Both the position numbers and the translations under genes were made by a program. Below the pieces are notes generated by a model that was not told the origin of the DNA, made no database searches, and saw only the letters and a list, made by a program, of their open reading frames with translations. DNA of 64,000 nt, taken from positions 2,418,001-2,482,000 of the forward strand of contig NZ_CP146373.1 of NCBI RefSeq assembly GCF_037055325.1. Reading direction: 5' to 3'. Of this stretch, positions 46,273 through 58,304 are shown piece by piece. The DNA is from Arachnia propionica. GTDB lineage: Bacteria; Actinomycetota; Actinomycetes; Propionibacteriales; Propionibacteriaceae. The stretch's first letter is position 1. Each line of letters begins with the position of its first letter.

Positions 46273-49200
46273 TCAGACGCGGGAACGTGGGGTAAGGCGG
46301 GGACGCGGACGGCGTGGCGCTGCAGCGGTGACGGCTCGGGACGCCAGCGCAGCCGGTGTGGGGGCCTCGAACAGGTCGCGGACGCTAACCGCCCAGCCCG
46401 CGTTTGCAACTGCGGCGACCACCCGAGCCGCTGCCAGGGAGTGCCCCCCGATGGCGAAGAAGTCGGTCGTCCGCCCGACCCCGGGGCATCGCAGGACTGT
46501 TTCGTAGGCCTCGCAGATGGCGCGTTCCACATCGGTGAGCGGGGCGACGAGGTCGTCATCGGGTGCGCTGTCTCCGGGTTCCGGGAGAGCCGTGAGGTCG
46601 AGTTTTCCGTTGACCGTCAGCGGGAGCGCATCCAGCGCGATGACGTGCGAGGGCACAGCGTGTGGGGGAAGTTCGGCCCTGGCGCACTCCAGCACGGCGC
46701 CGGTGGAGATCCCGGCAGGAGTGACGTACACGACGAGAGCCGGCTGGCCCGCCTGGTCCTCGCGGACCATCACGTGCACCTGCTCCACCCCCTCGACGGC
46801 ACGCAGCACGGAGGCGATCTCGCCCGGCTCCACCCTAAAGCCGCGCAGCTTGACCTGCTCGTCGCTGCGACCGCGGTAGATCAGTTCTCCTGCACGGTTC
46901 CAGCGCACCACATCGCCGGTGCGGTAGACCCGTTCCCCACCGCCATCGGGGTCGGCGACGAAGCGGGTCGCGGTCAGGCCTGCGCGATCGCGGTAGCCGA
47001 GAGCGACACCGGGTCCCCCGATGTAAAGCTCACCGTCGACCCCGATCGGGACCGGTCGTAGCAGGGAGTCCAGCACGAGCAGGCGCGCACCGGCCAGTGG
47101 GCCTCCGATGGGGGGTGCGTCCCGACCAGCTGTGAGCGGCCCTGCCACTGTGGCCGCGACCGTCGCCTCCGTCGGCCCGTAGGCGTTGAACATCGAACGT
47201 CCAGGGGCGAACCGTGCGACAAGCTCGGCGCTGCACGCCTCGGCACCGACCAGCAGGGTGTCGAGCCCGTCGAGACCGGCGGGATCGACCGTGGCCAGGG
47301 CGCCCGGAGTGACCAGGGAGACATCGCAGCGTGACAACCACTGCGCCAGTTCGTCGCCGACGAGCACACCGGGCGGTGGGACGACGAGGGTGCCTCCCGC
47401 GGGCCAGGCGAGGCAGAGCTCCAGGATCGATGCGTCGAAGGCGAGGGAAGCGAGTTGCAGCACCCGTGTGCCGGGGGTGAGGCCGTAGCGTTCCTCCTGT
47501 GCCCGGGCGAAGGCGCCCAGTCCGCGTTTGAGAATCTCGACGCCCTTGGGTTCGCCGGTCGAACCGGAGGTGTGGATGATGTAGGCGACGTCACCTCCGC
47601 AAGGTGCGACCTCCGGCAGGCAGCCGTCGCCGTCCGCATCGGCCAGATCGAGCACGGGGGTTCTCGTACCGGCTCGTTCCAGGGCCTCGACTCCCCCGCC
47701 TCCGGCCAGCACCACCCGCATGTCGCAGTCCTCGACCAGCCGGCGCAGACGTGCGGCGGGATGGGTGGCATCCAGCGGCACCGGAACCGCCTGTGCCCTG
47801 GCCACCGCGAGCAGAGCGACGATCGTGTCGGCGGAACGCGGCACACACACCCCGACCCGGTGGCCCGGTTCCACGCCCTGTGTCCGCAGCCACCCGGCCA
47901 TCCGGGAGCTACGGAGGTCGAGTTCGCCATAGGTGAGGTGACCGTCATGCGCCTCGACCGCGAGGGCGTGCGCGCCGGCACCGCGCAACGCGTCGGCGAA
48001 CAGGGTCTCCAGGCCAGCCGGCACGAGGTCCACCTTCGTGGGCATCCCCCAGGACCGTATCGCTGCCGTCTCCCCTGGGGCATGACCCCGCAGCTCGTGC
48101 ATGCGCAGCGACGGATCGGCGACGACACGCTGCGCGAGCAGGACGTATCTGTGCAGGATTGCCGTCACGGTCTCGTCGTCGAACAGGTCGCGCGAGTAGT
48201 CGGCGACGACGCCGATGCCGTCGCGACGCTCCTCCAGGGTGAGGGTGAGATCGAATTTGGATCCCACGACAAGGTTGCGGGCACGCGCCACGTCGAAGAG
48301 CGCACCCGGAACCGCCTCGCGGCGGTGGTCCTGTGTGGTGAACATCACCTGGAACAGGGGATGGCGTCCCCCTGAACGGTCCGGGTTGAGGCGCTCCACC
48401 ACGCTGTCGAAGGCCACGTCGGCATGCGCCAGGCAGTCGGCATCGGAGAGTTTCAGGCGAGCCAGCAGCTCTTCGAAGGTCGGATCCCCCGACAGATCGC
48501 TGCGCAGGACCACCGTGTTCACGAAGAACCCGACGACGTCCTCGAGTGCGCTGCTGTCGCGACCGGCGGTGACGGTACCGACCACGATGTCATCGCCTGC
48601 CCCGTGAAGGTTCAGCAGCGCCGCAAACACACCGTGCAGCACGACAAACGAACTGACACCGGTCCTACCAGCCAGGGCCGTCACTCCACGCTGCGTCGCG
48701 GCGTCGATCTCCGCGCGGACCTGTCCCGCCCCCCGTCCGGATGCCTTGCCGCGCGCACGATCCGGCGGGAAGGTGACCTCCTCCGGCAGCGAACCCAACC
48801 TGCGTTCCCACCACGTGGTCCGTTCGGCCAGGCGAGCGGGATCGGTCGCTGCCGCGGCGCGCGCCCAGTCGTGATACTGCAACGCCGGTTGGGGCAGTCG
48901 CGGGTCCCGCCCCTCCGAGCGGGCCACATAGGCCGATTCCAGGTCACACAGCAGCGGCTCCATGGACCAGCCGTCCGCGGCGATGTGGTGCAGCACCACG
49001 ACCACCGAACAACCGTTCCCGCTTCGGATCACGCTGACCCGCACGGGCAGTTCCTCGGTGAGCCGGAACACGTGACGCGCCGCCGCATCGATGGCGGCTG
49101 CGGCATCCGGGGTACAGATCTCGTCGATGACCGGAACCAGGGCGACCGCCTCCGACGCAGGGATGATCCTCTGCGCCGGTTCGACGCCCGGCAACACCAC

Positions 49201-52200
49201 GCTTCGCAGCGGCTCGTGACGGGCGACGACGTCCCCGAGTGCGGCCTGCAGGGCCGGGAGGTCGATGTCATCGGCGTCGACGACAACAGGAATGTTGTAG
49301 ACGGGTGAAGGTCCGTCGATCTGCTCGACGAGCCACAGCCTGCGTTGAGCCTCTGACATGGGCACGATGCCATCGGCGGGCCGGGGTGCCTGCGTGATGC
49401 CGGTCGCCGGGGCCCCGCCACGGGCACGGGTGAGGAATCCACGCACGGTCGGCGCCAGCAGCACGTCACGCATGGCGACCCGAATGCCAGCCGCGGCCAG
49501 CTGCGAGACCAGTTTCACGACGAGCAGTGAGTGCCCGCCAAGACGGAAGAAGTCGTCATCGGGCCCGACCCGGGAAACCCCGATCACCTCCCCCATGATG
49601 CGGCAGGCCTCGGCCTGTTCACCGTCTTCGGCCGCTTTCCCCGAGCCGCTCAGGGACGGGGCAGGAAGGGCATCCCGGTCAAGCTTGCCGTGGATCGTGG
49701 CGGGAAGCCGGTCGAGGACCACCCAGTGCGACGGGACGGCATGAGCCGGCAGCGAGGCGGCGGCATGGGCGCGTATCCGTTCCACGTCCACCCCGGCTCC
49801 GGCGACGTGAGCGACCAGCGCCTTCCCACCGGCGAGATCATCACGCAGCGACACCGCGGCCCCTGTCACTCCCGGGGCGGCGCCGAGGACCGCCTCGACC
49901 TCACCGGGTTCGATGCGGAAGCCGCGCAGCTTGACCTGGGCGTCGTTGCGTCTAACGAAGTGGAGGCGTCCCTCTCCGTCCAGGCGGACCAGGTCGCCGG
50001 TGCGGTAACGACGGCCACCGTCCGGCCCCGCAACGAAACGGGACGCCGTCAGGCCGGGTTCGCCGACGTACCCGCGGGCGAGACCGGGACCGCTGATGTA
50101 GAGTTCGCCGACCACCCCCGGGGCGACGGGACGCAGGGTGGTGTCCAGCACCTCCAGTCTCGCGCCGTATACGGGTTTCCCGATCGGCACGGAGACCCCG
50201 TGGGGTCCGCGGAGACGGTGCCCGGTTCCGAAGATCGTGGCCTCGGTGGGTCCGTAGAGATTGACCAATCGGGTGCGCCCTGCCACAGCGGTGGCGAATT
50301 GTGCGGGAAAGGCCTCCCCTCCCAGAACCAAGGTCATGCCCTCCGGGATGCTCGAGGGGTCCAGGGTCAGCGCGAAGGATCCGACCATGAAGGCGTGGGT
50401 GACGCCCAGCCGCGCCCACTCGGCCACCAGCGCGCCACCAGAATCGCGGTGCTCGTCGGTGATCAACGCGCAGGCGGCACCGGTCAGCAGCCCCATCGTC
50501 ACCTCGAGCACGCTCGCGTCGAACCCCGGGGACGCCGCCTGCGCCACGACCGTTCCCTCCCCTACACCACACCACCGGCGTTCGGAGGCCACCATGTCGG
50601 CGATCCCCGCGTGGGTGACGTAGACCCCCTTGGGACGGCCGGTGGATCCGGAGGTGTGGATGATGTAGGCACCGGTGTCGGGGGGCAGGGTCGCACCGGG
50701 GCAGTCGGTGACCGGGGCGATGGTGGTCAGCAGATCCGTGATGCCGGGGTCATCCGCGACGACCAGGCGCTGCCCGTCCCAGCGGGCCGCATCTGCTACA
50801 AGCGTGATGACGATGGCCGCCGAGGTGTCCTCGACCACCATCCGCTGCCGTTCGTCCGGGTAGCGCCGGTCGATCGGTTGCCACACGGCCCCCAGCAGGC
50901 TCACCCCGAGGAATGCCGCCACTTGGTCCACCCCGCGCGGAAGCGCGCACGCGACAACGTCCTGGATCGCCACGCCCCTGCTGCGCAGCAGAGCGGCCCA
51001 GCGGCGGGCACGTTCGTCGAGCTCTGCCCGCGTCCACCGCTTCTGACCAGCGATCAGCGCGACGGCCTGCGGATCGTTCTCCACCTGCATGTTCCACAAG
51101 GATGCGATCGTGGCGCCGCCGACGGATGCCGGACCCACCATGTCGGCTGCCTCTCCGGGCAGCAGGACATCGCTTTCAGCCAGCGGCGCATCGGGGCGGA
51201 TGGCAACCTGTCGCAGCACGGATTCCAGCCGATGGACCAGCCGTTCGGCGTTCTCGGCACCCACTTCCGCCGCGTATTCGAGGACCCCTGCGATTCCGTC
51301 CGGGTTACCGGCCCTGAAGCGTTCGGTGAAGGCCCACACCAGCTGGAAACGAGCGGCGGGCGCAGGGGTCGACTGTTGCCGAACCCCGGGCAGGTGCGGA
51401 AGCTCCAGGGTGGCTCCGGATGCACCGTGCGAGGCGTAGTCGGGAACAAATCCGCGCTCCCCTGCACCCATGCTGATCAGGACGTCGATCCAGGGGGTGC
51501 GCCCGGGTTCGCGGTTCGGGTTCAAGGCCTCGACAACGCAATCGAATCCGACACCGGAGTTCCGCATCGCCGTCAGATCGCTCTCCCGCAGCTGTGCGAC
51601 CAATTCCGTGAATGTCCCACCGGGATCGACCTCACTGACGAGAACGATCGTGTTCACGAGTGGCCCCACCATGGCTGCCAGCCCGGCTTCGTCGCGCGCA
51701 CCGACGGCGGCACCCATGCTGAAACGTCGCCCCGCACCGAGACCGGCCAACACCACCGCTATCGCCGCGTGCAGGACGACGAACGGTGTCGCCCGAAGTC
51801 GTTGCGCCAGGGCCAGCACCGCCTGGTGAACACGTGCATCGATGTCGAACGCGACGTACCCCGCTCGTGCGTGGCCGTCCTCGACGACGGGTATCTGCGG
51901 GCACCCGGCGGTAACGTCGCGTAGACGATCCCGCCAGAAGGCGATCTGCTCGGCGGTGGCCACCGGATCGGCGGCCCGGCGCACCTGCTGAGCCGCCACA
52001 TCGGCGAACTGCAGCGGCAGCGGCTGCCACGGGGGCGCGGAGCCCCGGGAACGGGCCGCGTAGGCGGCATCGAGGTCGCGATCCAGCAGCATCATCGACC
52101 ATCCGTCGCAGGCGATGTGGTGCACGACGAGCACGAACACGTGGTCGCTCGGTGTCCGCAGCAGGATCGGTCGGACGACCTCCTCGGCCAGGTCGAATCG

Positions 52201-54243
52201 GTCGTGCACGGCACGGGCCACGACCTCCTCTACCTCATCCGGACCGATCTCGCGAACCCTGATGCCGTCGCGGACGGGATCCGGCGCATCCACGCGCTGC
52301 CAGACCCGTTCGCCATCGCTGCCATAGCGGGTGCGCAGGATCTCATGGCGTTCCACCACGTCCAGCCAGGCTCGTTCCAGGACTGCGACGTCGAGGCCGC
52401 GCCCCAGACGCACGGCGGTGGGCACGACATATCCGGAGGAGCCGTCGGCGCATTCCTCGGCCAGCCACATCCGTTCCTGCGAAGGGGAACACGCCATCTG
52501 CCTGGCCCGCGGCACAGGCACAGGCACAGGTGTCGCGCTGGTCGGTCCGAGGTCATCGAGCAGGGCCGCGACATCACCGATGCGCGGCGACGCGAGAACA
52601 TCCGCAATTACCGGGCAGAGCCCGGTGCGTGACTGCAACTCGGCGACAATCCGGGCCACATCGAGCGAATGACACCCCAGATCGACCAGCGAGTCCTCGA
52701 CCGTGAGATCGCTGATTCCGGTGACCTGTTCCACCGCCTCCGCCACGATGCGTTCCGCGGTCGTGCGCGGCGGCTCCCCCGCTGCCCGCAGCCACACCGG
52801 TTCCGGGAGCGCGGAACGATCCACCTTCCCGCTCACGGTGAGGGGCAGGGCAGGCAGAACGGTCACTGAGGAGGGCACCATGTAGTCAGGAAGTTTCCGC
52901 GCCAGTGCGGCACGCAGCGCACGAGGATCTACTGTGGCACCGGGCAGGGGTGTGACGTGGAGCAGCAGTTTGTCGGACTGCGGACCACCTCCCACGGTGA
53001 CGACCGCCCCTTTGATCCCGGGAAGCCCCAGGACCGTGGCCTCGATCTCACCGGGTTCGACGCGGAAACCGCGTATCTTGATCTGATCATCGGTGCGTCC
53101 GAGGTAATGGATCTCCCCCGTCTCGTCGATGCACACTCGATCACCAGTGCGGTACATCCTTTCACCGGGAACCAGCGGATCGGCGATGAAACGGCAGGCC
53201 GTGAGCCCGTGCTGCCCGGCGTATCCACGCGCAAGACCGGCCCCGGCTACATAGAGTTCGCCGTCCGTGGTCGGGGCCAAGGTCTCGTCCAGGACATAGG
53301 CGCGCATCCCCTCGATCGGATGGCCTATGGGCACGCGTTCGCGGGCCGGGTCGAGGTCATGGGAGTGCAGGCATGTGACAGTGGCCTCCGTCGGGCCGTA
53401 GGTGTTGACCATGCGCCGCCCACCACGCGCCCATTCCCACACCAGGGCTGGTGGGCACGCTTCGGCCCCGACGAAAAGGCATTCGAGGCAGTCGACACCT
53501 GACCCGCTGGCGCCGGAGAGAACCGGCGGCGGAACCAGAGCGTGAGTGATGCCCCAATTCTTCATTTGATCGGCCAGGGCCTGTCCACTCAGTCGTTGTG
53601 GTCCGGGCAACACAAGCGTCGCAGCCGCCCACCACGTACCGATGATGTCCTTCACGCTTGCGTCAAAAGAAAGGGACGCGGTCTGCAGAACTCGACTCCT
53701 GGTCGTCAAACGCCAGGACTCGGCCTGCGAACGCGCGAGTGCTTCCAGCCCGGAATGAGGAACCACCGTCGCTTTGGGACGGCCTGTCGTGCCTGATGTA
53801 TAGATGATGTAAGCAGCCGCGGACGACGGAACCGACGGCCACACAGATGCTCCGGAGGACGCACTCACATCGCCCATGTCCACCAGATTCTGTCCCGAAG
53901 GAAAACTTTCCGCCGTCTCGTCGGTGACGACGATTGCCTGTGGACGGGAATCCTCCAGCAAGTAACACAGTCGCGACCGGGGATGAGCGACGTCGAGAGG
54001 AAGGTAAGCAGCTCCTGTGCGCACGATCGCCACCAATGCGACGATCATGGCAGCAGAACGTGGAACGCAGATACCGACGACGCATTCCGCTCCCCCGATT
54101 CCCCTCTCGACGAGCAGGTTCGCGAGCGCCTCTGCACGGGCATCGAGTTCACGGTAGGTCAGCCGGGCATCGTTGGCATCCACCGCGATGCCTTCGGGGT
54201 TGAGCCGGAGAGCCCGTTCAAAGATGGCGGAATAAGTCAGCAT
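46273..54243 (-). CDS. NRPS-A: loading A-PCP followed by two C-A-PCP modules
   Basis: A 2656-residue first synthetase with layout A-PCP-C-A-PCP-C-A-PCP. It begins with an A domain, as in loading modules. A-domain cores are at about 150, 1199 and 2226, YGPTE at about 281, 1328 and 2353, PCP serines at about 525, 1569 and 2599, and C-domain HHIACDG at 709 and HHIAADG at 1752. By-eye codes are DAKLLVTVTK, DALFLLLIFK and DALVLVAVAK, mostly hydrophobic pockets. PCP1 reads LGCHSLD, with Cys for the second Gly but the pantetheine Ser kept. ATG 54243 (MLTYSAIF) has AAAGGA 6-11 bases before it; a longer in-frame reading to 54288 lacks a site. Confidence 0.93.
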   Translation of the reverse strand: MLTYSAIFERALRLNPEGIAVDANDARLTYRELDARAEALANLLVERGIGGAECVVGICVPRSAAMIVALVAIVRTGAAYLPLDVAHPRSRLCYLLEDSRPQAIVVTDETAESFPSGQNLVDMGDVSASSGASVWPSVPSSAAAYIIYTSGTTGRPKATVVPHSGLEALARSQAESWRLTTRSRVLQTASLSFDASVKDIIGTWWAAATLVLPGPQRLSGQALADQMKNWGITHALVPPPVLSGASGSGVDCLECLFVGAEACPPALVWEWARGGRRMVNTYGPTEATVTCLHSHDLDPARERVPIGHPIEGMRAYVLDETLAPTTDGELYVAGAGLARGYAGQHGLTACRFIADPLVPGERMYRTGDRVCIDETGEIHYLGRTDDQIKIRGFRVEPGEIEATVLGLPGIKGAVVTVGGGPQSDKLLLHVTPLPGATVDPRALRAALARKLPDYMVPSSVTVLPALPLTVSGKVDRSALPEPVWLRAAGEPPRTTAERIVAEAVEQVTGISDLTVEDSLVDLGCHSLDVARIVAELQSRTGLCPVIADVLASPRIGDVAALLDDLGPTSATPVPVPVPRARQMACSPSQERMWLAEECADGSSGYVVPTAVRLGRGLDVAVLERAWLDVVERHEILRTRYGSDGERVWQRVDAPDPVRDGIRVREIGPDEVEEVVARAVHDRFDLAEEVVRPILLRTPSDHVFVLVVHHIACDGWSMMLLDRDLDAAYAARSRGSAPPWQPLPLQFADVAAQQVRRAADPVATAEQIAFWRDRLRDVTAGCPQIPVVEDGHARAGYVAFDIDARVHQAVLALAQRLRATPFVVLHAAIAVVLAGLGAGRRFSMGAAVGARDEAGLAAMVGPLVNTIVLVSEVDPGGTFTELVAQLRESDLTAMRNSGVGFDCVVEALNPNREPGRTPWIDVLISMGAGERGFVPDYASHGASGATLELPHLPGVRQQSTPAPAARFQLVWAFTERFRAGNPDGIAGVLEYAAEVGAENAERLVHRLESVLRQVAIRPDAPLAESDVLLPGEAADMVGPASVGGATIASLWNMQVENDPQAVALIAGQKRWTRAELDERARRWAALLRSRGVAIQDVVACALPRGVDQVAAFLGVSLLGAVWQPIDRRYPDERQRMVVEDTSAAIVITLVADAARWDGQRLVVADDPGITDLLTTIAPVTDCPGATLPPDTGAYIIHTSGSTGRPKGVYVTHAGIADMVASERRWCGVGEGTVVAQAASPGFDASVLEVTMGLLTGAACALITDEHRDSGGALVAEWARLGVTHAFMVGSFALTLDPSSIPEGMTLVLGGEAFPAQFATAVAGRTRLVNLYGPTEATIFGTGHRLRGPHGVSVPIGKPVYGARLEVLDTTLRPVAPGVVGELYISGPGLARGYVGEPGLTASRFVAGPDGGRRYRTGDLVRLDGEGRLHFVRRNDAQVKLRGFRIEPGEVEAVLGAAPGVTGAAVSLRDDLAGGKALVAHVAGAGVDVERIRAHAAASLPAHAVPSHWVVLDRLPATIHGKLDRDALPAPSLSGSGKAAEDGEQAEACRIMGEVIGVSRVGPDDDFFRLGGHSLLVVKLVSQLAAAGIRVAMRDVLLAPTVRGFLTRARGGAPATGITQAPRPADGIVPMSEAQRRLWLVEQIDGPSPVYNIPVVVDADDIDLPALQAALGDVVARHEPLRSVVLPGVEPAQRIIPASEAVALVPVIDEICTPDAAAAIDAAARHVFRLTEELPVRVSVIRSGNGCSVVVVLHHIAADGWSMEPLLCDLESAYVARSEGRDPRLPQPALQYHDWARAAAATDPARLAERTTWWERRLGSLPEEVTFPPDRARGKASGRGAGQVRAEIDAATQRGVTALAGRTGVSSFVVLHGVFAALLNLHGAGDDIVVGTVTAGRDSSALEDVVGFFVNTVVLRSDLSGDPTFEELLARLKLSDADCLAHADVAFDSVVERLNPDRSGGRHPLFQVMFTTQDHRREAVPGALFDVARARNLVVGSKFDLTLTLEERRDGIGVVADYSRDLFDDETVTAILHRYVLLAQRVVADPSLRMHELRGHAPGETAAIRSWGMPTKVDLVPAGLETLFADALRGAGAHALAVEAHDGHLTYGELDLRSSRMAGWLRTQGVEPGHRVGVCVPRSADTIVALLAVARAQAVPVPLDATHPAARLRRLVEDCDMRVVLAGGGGVEALERAGTRTPVLDLADADGDGCLPEVAPCGGDVAYIIHTSGSTGEPKGVEILKRGLGAFARAQEERYGLTPGTRVLQLASLAFDASILELCLAWPAGGTLVVPPPGVLVGDELAQWLSRCDVSLVTPGALATVDPAGLDGLDTLLVGAEACSAELVARFAPGRSMFNAYGPTEATVAATVAGPLTAGRDAPPIGGPLAGARLLVLDSLLRPVPIGVDGELYIGGPGVALGYRDRAGLTATRFVADPDGGGERVYRTGDVVRWNRAGELIYRGRSDEQVKLRGFRVEPGEIASVLRAVEGVEQVHVMVREDQAGQPALVVYVTPAGISTGAVLECARAELPPHAVPSHVIALDALPLTVNGKLDLTALPEPGDSAPDDDLVAPLTDVERAICEAYETVLRCPGVGRTTDFFAIGGHSLAAARVVAAVANAGWAVSVRDLFEAPTPAALASRAVTAAAPRRPRPRLTPRSRV

Positions 54244-54327
54244 CAGGAATCCTTTGCACAAGGTCGGGTGAACCGGGTAGCGGAACACCGCACCGAGCGA
54301 GCATTCGGAAATCGACGAATTTCGAGC

Positions 54328-54546
54328 TCAGAGCGAGGAGCGGGAATCCATTGCCTTAACCAAGGAAGCGGGACGCATATCGGTCCAATGAGAGTCGACC
54401 CATTCCATCGCGACCTTCTGTTTCATGGGACCAGCGACCTTCACCCACCCCGAGGGAATATCCGCAAAAACAGGCCATAGCGAATGCTGATTTTCCGCAT
54501 TGATCAGGACAAAGAAATCAGCATCTTGATCATCAAAGGGATTCAC
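54328..54546 (-). CDS. MbtH-like NRPS accessory protein
   Basis: A 72-residue activator that binds A domains and supports their folding and adenylation activity. It has the family marks NAENQHSLWPVFADIPSGW and HWTDMRPASL. It is the first gene of the NRPS operon, 84 bases before NRPS-A, and a GGAG site lies about 11 bases before the ATG. Which of the eight A domains needs it cannot be told from sequence. Confidence 0.95.
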   Translation of the reverse strand: MNPFDDQDADFFVLINAENQHSLWPVFADIPSGWVKVAGPMKQKVAMEWVDSHWTDMRPASLVKAMDSRSSL

Positions 54547-55863
54547 AATAAACTCCAGATATATTTGTATTTAACAAGGATTAAATTCGCGTAAGAATCA
54601 CTGTTTTCTGGCGAAATGATAGCCACCCAAAAACATTAGGATTTACACTTAAAAACCTATCCGACAGCTACCACAAAGAGAGACCACAGCTTCTGATACA
54701 TCGCACTAATAACATCGCGCATACACCCGAAGGCCACACCCGAATATCCAGGACAGCTCCATAAAACCCGCCCCGGGGATAACTCGAACTCCGACACAAA
54801 TCCCAAGGAGGCCGAACAACCCGTTCGCCGATATCTATCACGAGACCTCGGAGCACAACCGGCACCGGCGGCACGCTCAAGGAACCGGAAACTGATCCGA
54901 GACCGGAGGCCCGGAGACACCCTCAAACGATGGAAGACCTCGCGCGGGCTCCCAGCACCGGTAGGGGCGAAACGGGCTGGACGAACACGGTGGGGAAACA
55001 TCCATTACTCACCTCACTCTGCCCTGCACACCGGAGCAACCCGCACAGGGCAGCCACCCGGACAGGACGGACACGATCTAGGCAACGTGTTGGACGATCC
55101 GAACTTCCTCGACACCCACAAGAACCATGGCCATCGGAGCAGTCACGATCGACACTCATTCGATTACGACCGCTCCAACACGTCGAGTGACGGCATCGCC
55201 CCCCCACCAGCACACCACCAGAAATAGCGGCATTGGCCATCCCTCGGTCACGACCACAGACAGCACCTGCCGCAGGGCCCCGCGGTACACCACGGCCTCT
55301 CGGCGATGCAGCCATCGCGACATTCAGGATTCGCCACATGGCAACCTATGCTAATTGCCAATACGACATGACGCAACACCATTCGACAAATCAATCCGTT
55401 AACACCCGACCGAAGGTTGTTGAATACTTATCTTTCCGCTTCCTTAAGGCCTTCTCTGAATATTTACTTCCGCAAACTAATCTCCGGTCGAGCGCCAACG
55501 ATTATCATCAACACACCTCCGCGCCACTACGCACAAGAACGCCTCGAAAGCAGCCTGGCTAAAAGTTAAATATCCAAAGATGAACACCTTCCGCGCCTTT
55601 CGTGAAGTCGGCGCCAACTCGATACATGATTGCTTCCACCAATCCCGACAAGATTCGCAAGAAAACCTCGAGAAACACACCAGGAATATCTCTTGCGGAC
55701 GACGATGGACAACACCCGTCACCCACCCGCGACCCGCTCCACCGGGGAGATGGCGGCCTCGAACACCCCTGCGCGGCGAGATCCAGCGCAGCGAAGCCGC
55801 AGGTGCAGTTCACCAGCGATTCGGTGACATCTCGGCACTCGGTATGACAGTAGACTGTTCAAC
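54547..55863. promoter_or_regulatory. 1.3-kb AT-rich divergent spacer, NRPS operon promoter region
   Basis: No gene that I recognise lies here. The part next to mbtH (54547-54660) is strikingly AT-rich for this genome and must contain the operon promoter. A TTGTTAAAT-ACAA half-dyad at about 54570-54583 is a candidate site, but I cannot fix the -35 and -10 boxes. A second AT-rich stretch is at 55340-55700. The centre (54780-55330) has normal GC and short open frames without protein-like features. TGACAG-TAGA-CTGTTCA at 55845-55861, just before the TetR start, is a possible operator, and TAGACT placed 8 bases before that ATG could serve a leaderless transcript. Confidence 0.5.
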
Positions 55864-56457
55864 ATGACAGACCTGACGCCACGGCGGGAGGCCACTGTCG
55901 GCCGCTTGGTCAAAGCTGCCATCAGCCAGTTCGCCGCCCGAGGCATAGACGCCACCAGTGTGGAACACCTGTGCGAAGCCGCAGGATTCAGCCGAGGCGC
56001 TTTCTACTCCAACTTCACTTCCAAGGACGACCTGTGCGTCGCGGTGGCCGAGCGCTACCGCGACAGCGTGCAGGCCAGTCTGCCCGAAGCAGTTGCGAGC
56101 CTGCCCTCTGACGAGGACCTCGCCCTGGTGGCCGATGCCGCCCTGGAGAGCTTCCTCAAGATCCTGTCTCCCAGCAGGGAGATGACGATCACCCTATTGG
56201 AGATCCGAATGCGGGCACTGCGGAGCCCCAAACTAGCTGACCACCTGGAACGGATCAACACCGAGACCCGCCCGGCACTGGTCAAGTTCGTGGACGACCT
56301 GGCCACGCGCCTCGGCATCTCCTTCGTGTTGCCAACGGAGTACATTCTTGACCTCTTCGAAGCGCTCTACTACTTCGAGTTCAACCGTTATGGAAAGTAC
56401 AGCATCCGCCCGCTTCTGACCCCCCTGGCGCTGTTCCTCATGCGCTCGGAGGACTGA
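55864..56457 (+). CDS. TetR/AcrR-family regulator
   Basis: A 197-residue repressor type. The N-terminal helix-turn-helix (ATSVEHLCEAAGFSRGAFYSNFTSKDDLCVAVAERY) is a standard TetR DNA-binding domain; the rest is a variable helical ligand and dimer domain ending in a hydrophobic helix (PLALFLMRSED). It lies divergent from the NRPS operon and is the nearest regulator, so it may control the operon and itself in answer to the peptide or its target. The 1.3-kb distance weakens this. The ATG has no clear ribosome site, which suits leaderless translation. Confidence 0.9.
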   Translation: MTDLTPRREATVGRLVKAAISQFAARGIDATSVEHLCEAAGFSRGAFYSNFTSKDDLCVAVAERYRDSVQASLPEAVASLPSDEDLALVADAALESFLKILSPSREMTITLLEIRMRALRSPKLADHLERINTETRPALVKFVDDLATRLGISFVLPTEYILDLFEALYYFEFNRYGKYSIRPLLTPLALFLMRSED

Positions 56458-56584
56458 CGCCCCGGTCACCTCGAAGGTGGATGTTGGCGGCAGCGACAGC
56501 CGGACCATGTGTCCTGGCATGTCGCAGCCGCTGGCATTCCTACAGAAACCGTCCGCGGCGATGCCTCAGCTCAGTCCGGCCCTC

Positions 56585-57745
56585 TCAGAGGGTCAGTTCC
56601 CGCAGCGTGGCGTAATCCTCCTTCGAGGGATGGGTGATGATCACCCTCGGCGGGTGTGTACCCGGATGGGGTGCGACGAGGTGGGGCAGCTGCGAGGTGA
56701 CCTCGGCGTAGGGCACATCCAAGACAGAGTGCCCGCGCTCGAAGGCGATCACATCCACCAGCGGAACACTGGCTCCGGGCACGTCCTCGGGGACGAAGGC
56801 CATCGAGAAGAGCTCGTCGTCATGAACGTAGAGATCCTCGTAGTCGGCCACGTGATGGGCGTATTCCTGCTGGACGGATTCCTTGAGAGCGTTGTAGACA
56901 CGCCCCTCCGCGTGTTGTTTGAGCCTTTGCAGTCGCCTTCCGAGCTGAGAGGTCTTCGGGGGCAGACTCAACTGCCACCGCCGATTGGCCACAACATGGG
57001 GCAGCGGATGGAGACCGTCGCGGGCGAGGACGGCCTCCTCCAGGTCATCGAGGAGGTCATCCCAGCGATCCGTCGCAACATTGACCAGGAAGACGTCGTT
57101 ACGACGGGCGGGGATAACCGCCCAAGCCGTACCAGTGCGCTCGCCGAGCCTGCTCAGGAGTTCCTCCATGGCCGCGGCATCCGCGAACCAGGCCGCTTCA
57201 TTTCCCGGCGGAGCAGTCAGGGTCAAGACATCGGGTCCTAGCCCCATCTCAGAGAAGGCCATGGCCTCCTCCATGGTGCGCAGGTTTCCGATGGCCCTGC
57301 TTTGGAGCTCGATGTCGTACTCCGCGATCCGGTCGCCCGGCAGTTCCGTCTCGGGGACGACACGCAGGGTCGTGGGTTCGTCGATGGCCAGCCCGAAACC
57401 GATGAAGTCGGTGAGCCATCCGACCGCCGCCGGAGCCAGCTGCCCCTGCGCAACGAAGTAGTCGGCGCTGCGGACCAGCGGGACGACGGCCTCAAGATCC
57501 ATTCCGCCCGCTTCCCCGGAAGCACTCACGACGTCCACAGCACGATGCACCCGGGCGACGCGGGCCGCCTCGGGCTCGTTGGCGCGAACCGGTTCAGCCA
57601 GACGGGGATCGATCCCGATCACTTGCTCATCCTCGAGGCGCAGCATCAGCATGTCCGAATCCGGCTCCCCGGCTTGAGGCGCATCCAGCACCTCAACCAC
57701 ACCGGGATGCGTCGCGAGGATCCTGATCGCTTCTTCTCGACTCAT
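56585..57745 (-). CDS. Uncharacterised protein, paralogue 1 (distant DUF1444/YtpQ-like)
   Basis: A 386-residue soluble protein without signal or membrane segment. It is clearly paralogous to the product of 60021-61193: both share VVP-VR-A-YF, WLTDFIGFGLAIDEP/KLTDFIGIGLVIDEP, the segment TGTAW..IPARRNDVFLVN, and a conserved end (VTSQLPHLVAPHPGTHPPRVIITHP). The IPAR-DV-LVN and HPLPHVV pieces recall DUF1444 (YtpQ), so it may belong to a distant branch. ATG 57745 (MSREEAIRIL) was preferred because it aligns with the paralogue's start; two in-frame ATGs lie just upstream. Function unknown. Confidence 0.75.
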   Translation of the reverse strand: MSREEAIRILATHPGVVEVLDAPQAGEPDSDMLMLRLEDEQVIGIDPRLAEPVRANEPEAARVARVHRAVDVVSASGEAGGMDLEAVVPLVRSADYFVAQGQLAPAAVGWLTDFIGFGLAIDEPTTLRVVPETELPGDRIAEYDIELQSRAIGNLRTMEEAMAFSEMGLGPDVLTLTAPPGNEAAWFADAAAMEELLSRLGERTGTAWAVIPARRNDVFLVNVATDRWDDLLDDLEEAVLARDGLHPLPHVVANRRWQLSLPPKTSQLGRRLQRLKQHAEGRVYNALKESVQQEYAHHVADYEDLYVHDDELFSMAFVPEDVPGASVPLVDVIAFERGHSVLDVPYAEVTSQLPHLVAPHPGTHPPRVIITHPSKEDYATLRELTL

Positions 57746-57824
57746 GAGGCTGACCATACGTGCGGGAGACACGCCGCCGAATGATTGACATCAAAACTGG
57801 CCACCTGACCGACAGAGACTGGAC

Positions 57825-57869
57825 AAATACTTGCTTATTTGGAAAGTATTTGTTATTTTGTTAGCAAGT
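57825..57869 (+). promoter_or_regulatory. Overlapping dyads before the membrane protein/winged-helix operon
   Basis: AAATACT (57825-57831) pairs with AGTATTT (57845-57851), and overlapping ACTTGCT (57829-57835) pairs with AGCAAGT (57863-57869). The AT-rich site is in the promoter area of the next two genes, 28 bases before the first start, and resembles the ATAC/GTAT dyads bound by PadR and related winged-helix repressors. The downstream regulator is the likely ligand. Confidence 0.55.
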
Positions 57870-57896
57870 GATGGCCCACGGTTTCAGGAGGACGAC

Positions 57897-58304
57897 ATGA
57901 CCACTCACCCAGATCCCACACCCGAGGAAGCCGCCGGCATGTTGCGGCAGGCCGAGACCACCCTCACCCGGACCAGGGGAAACGCGGGATGGCCGACGAT
58001 AACCACCCAGATGAGCCTGGGTTCCGCCACCTGCGTGTACCTGCTGGCCAATCGCGACACCCATTTCGACGCCGTCTCCTTCATCGGCATGATGGTGTGG
58101 CTCCTGGCACCCCTGATCTTCGTGGTCGCGTTCAGCAAGGTCGCCAAGAACGGTTTCGGGATTCGCTGGGGCATCTACATGGCGGTCTGGACCCTGTGCT
58201 GGAGCATCTCCATGTTCTTCCCCACCGCCGCGGTCCGGGTGCCGCTCGCGGCGGTGATCGCGGTCGCGTCCTTCGTCGGCGCCCTCGTGGAGGCACGCCG
58301 ATGA
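57897..58304 (+). CDS. Small four-helix membrane protein
   Basis: A 135-residue protein with a polar N-terminus (about 45 residues, TTHPDPTPEEAAGMLRQAE) followed by four hydrophobic helices: SLGSATCVYLLANR (short), MMVWLLAPLIFVVAF, GIYMAVWTLCWSISMF and AAVIAVASFVGALV. No family is recognised with certainty, but small proteins of this size encoded before a MarR-like winged-helix gene are widespread in actinobacteria. ATG 57897 has AGGAGG before it. The stop overlaps the start of the regulator (ATGA), so the two form a tight operon. Confidence 0.8.
   Translation: MTTHPDPTPEEAAGMLRQAETTLTRTRGNAGWPTITTQMSLGSATCVYLLANRDTHFDAVSFIGMMVWLLAPLIFVVAFSKVAKNGFGIRWGIYMAVWTLCWSISMFFPTAAVRVPLAAVIAVASFVGALVEARR

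Noticed and set aside
54657-55001. Open frame of 114 codons in the NRPS/TetR spacer
   Set aside because: No ribosome site, skewed Arg-rich composition, no similarity to a known family.
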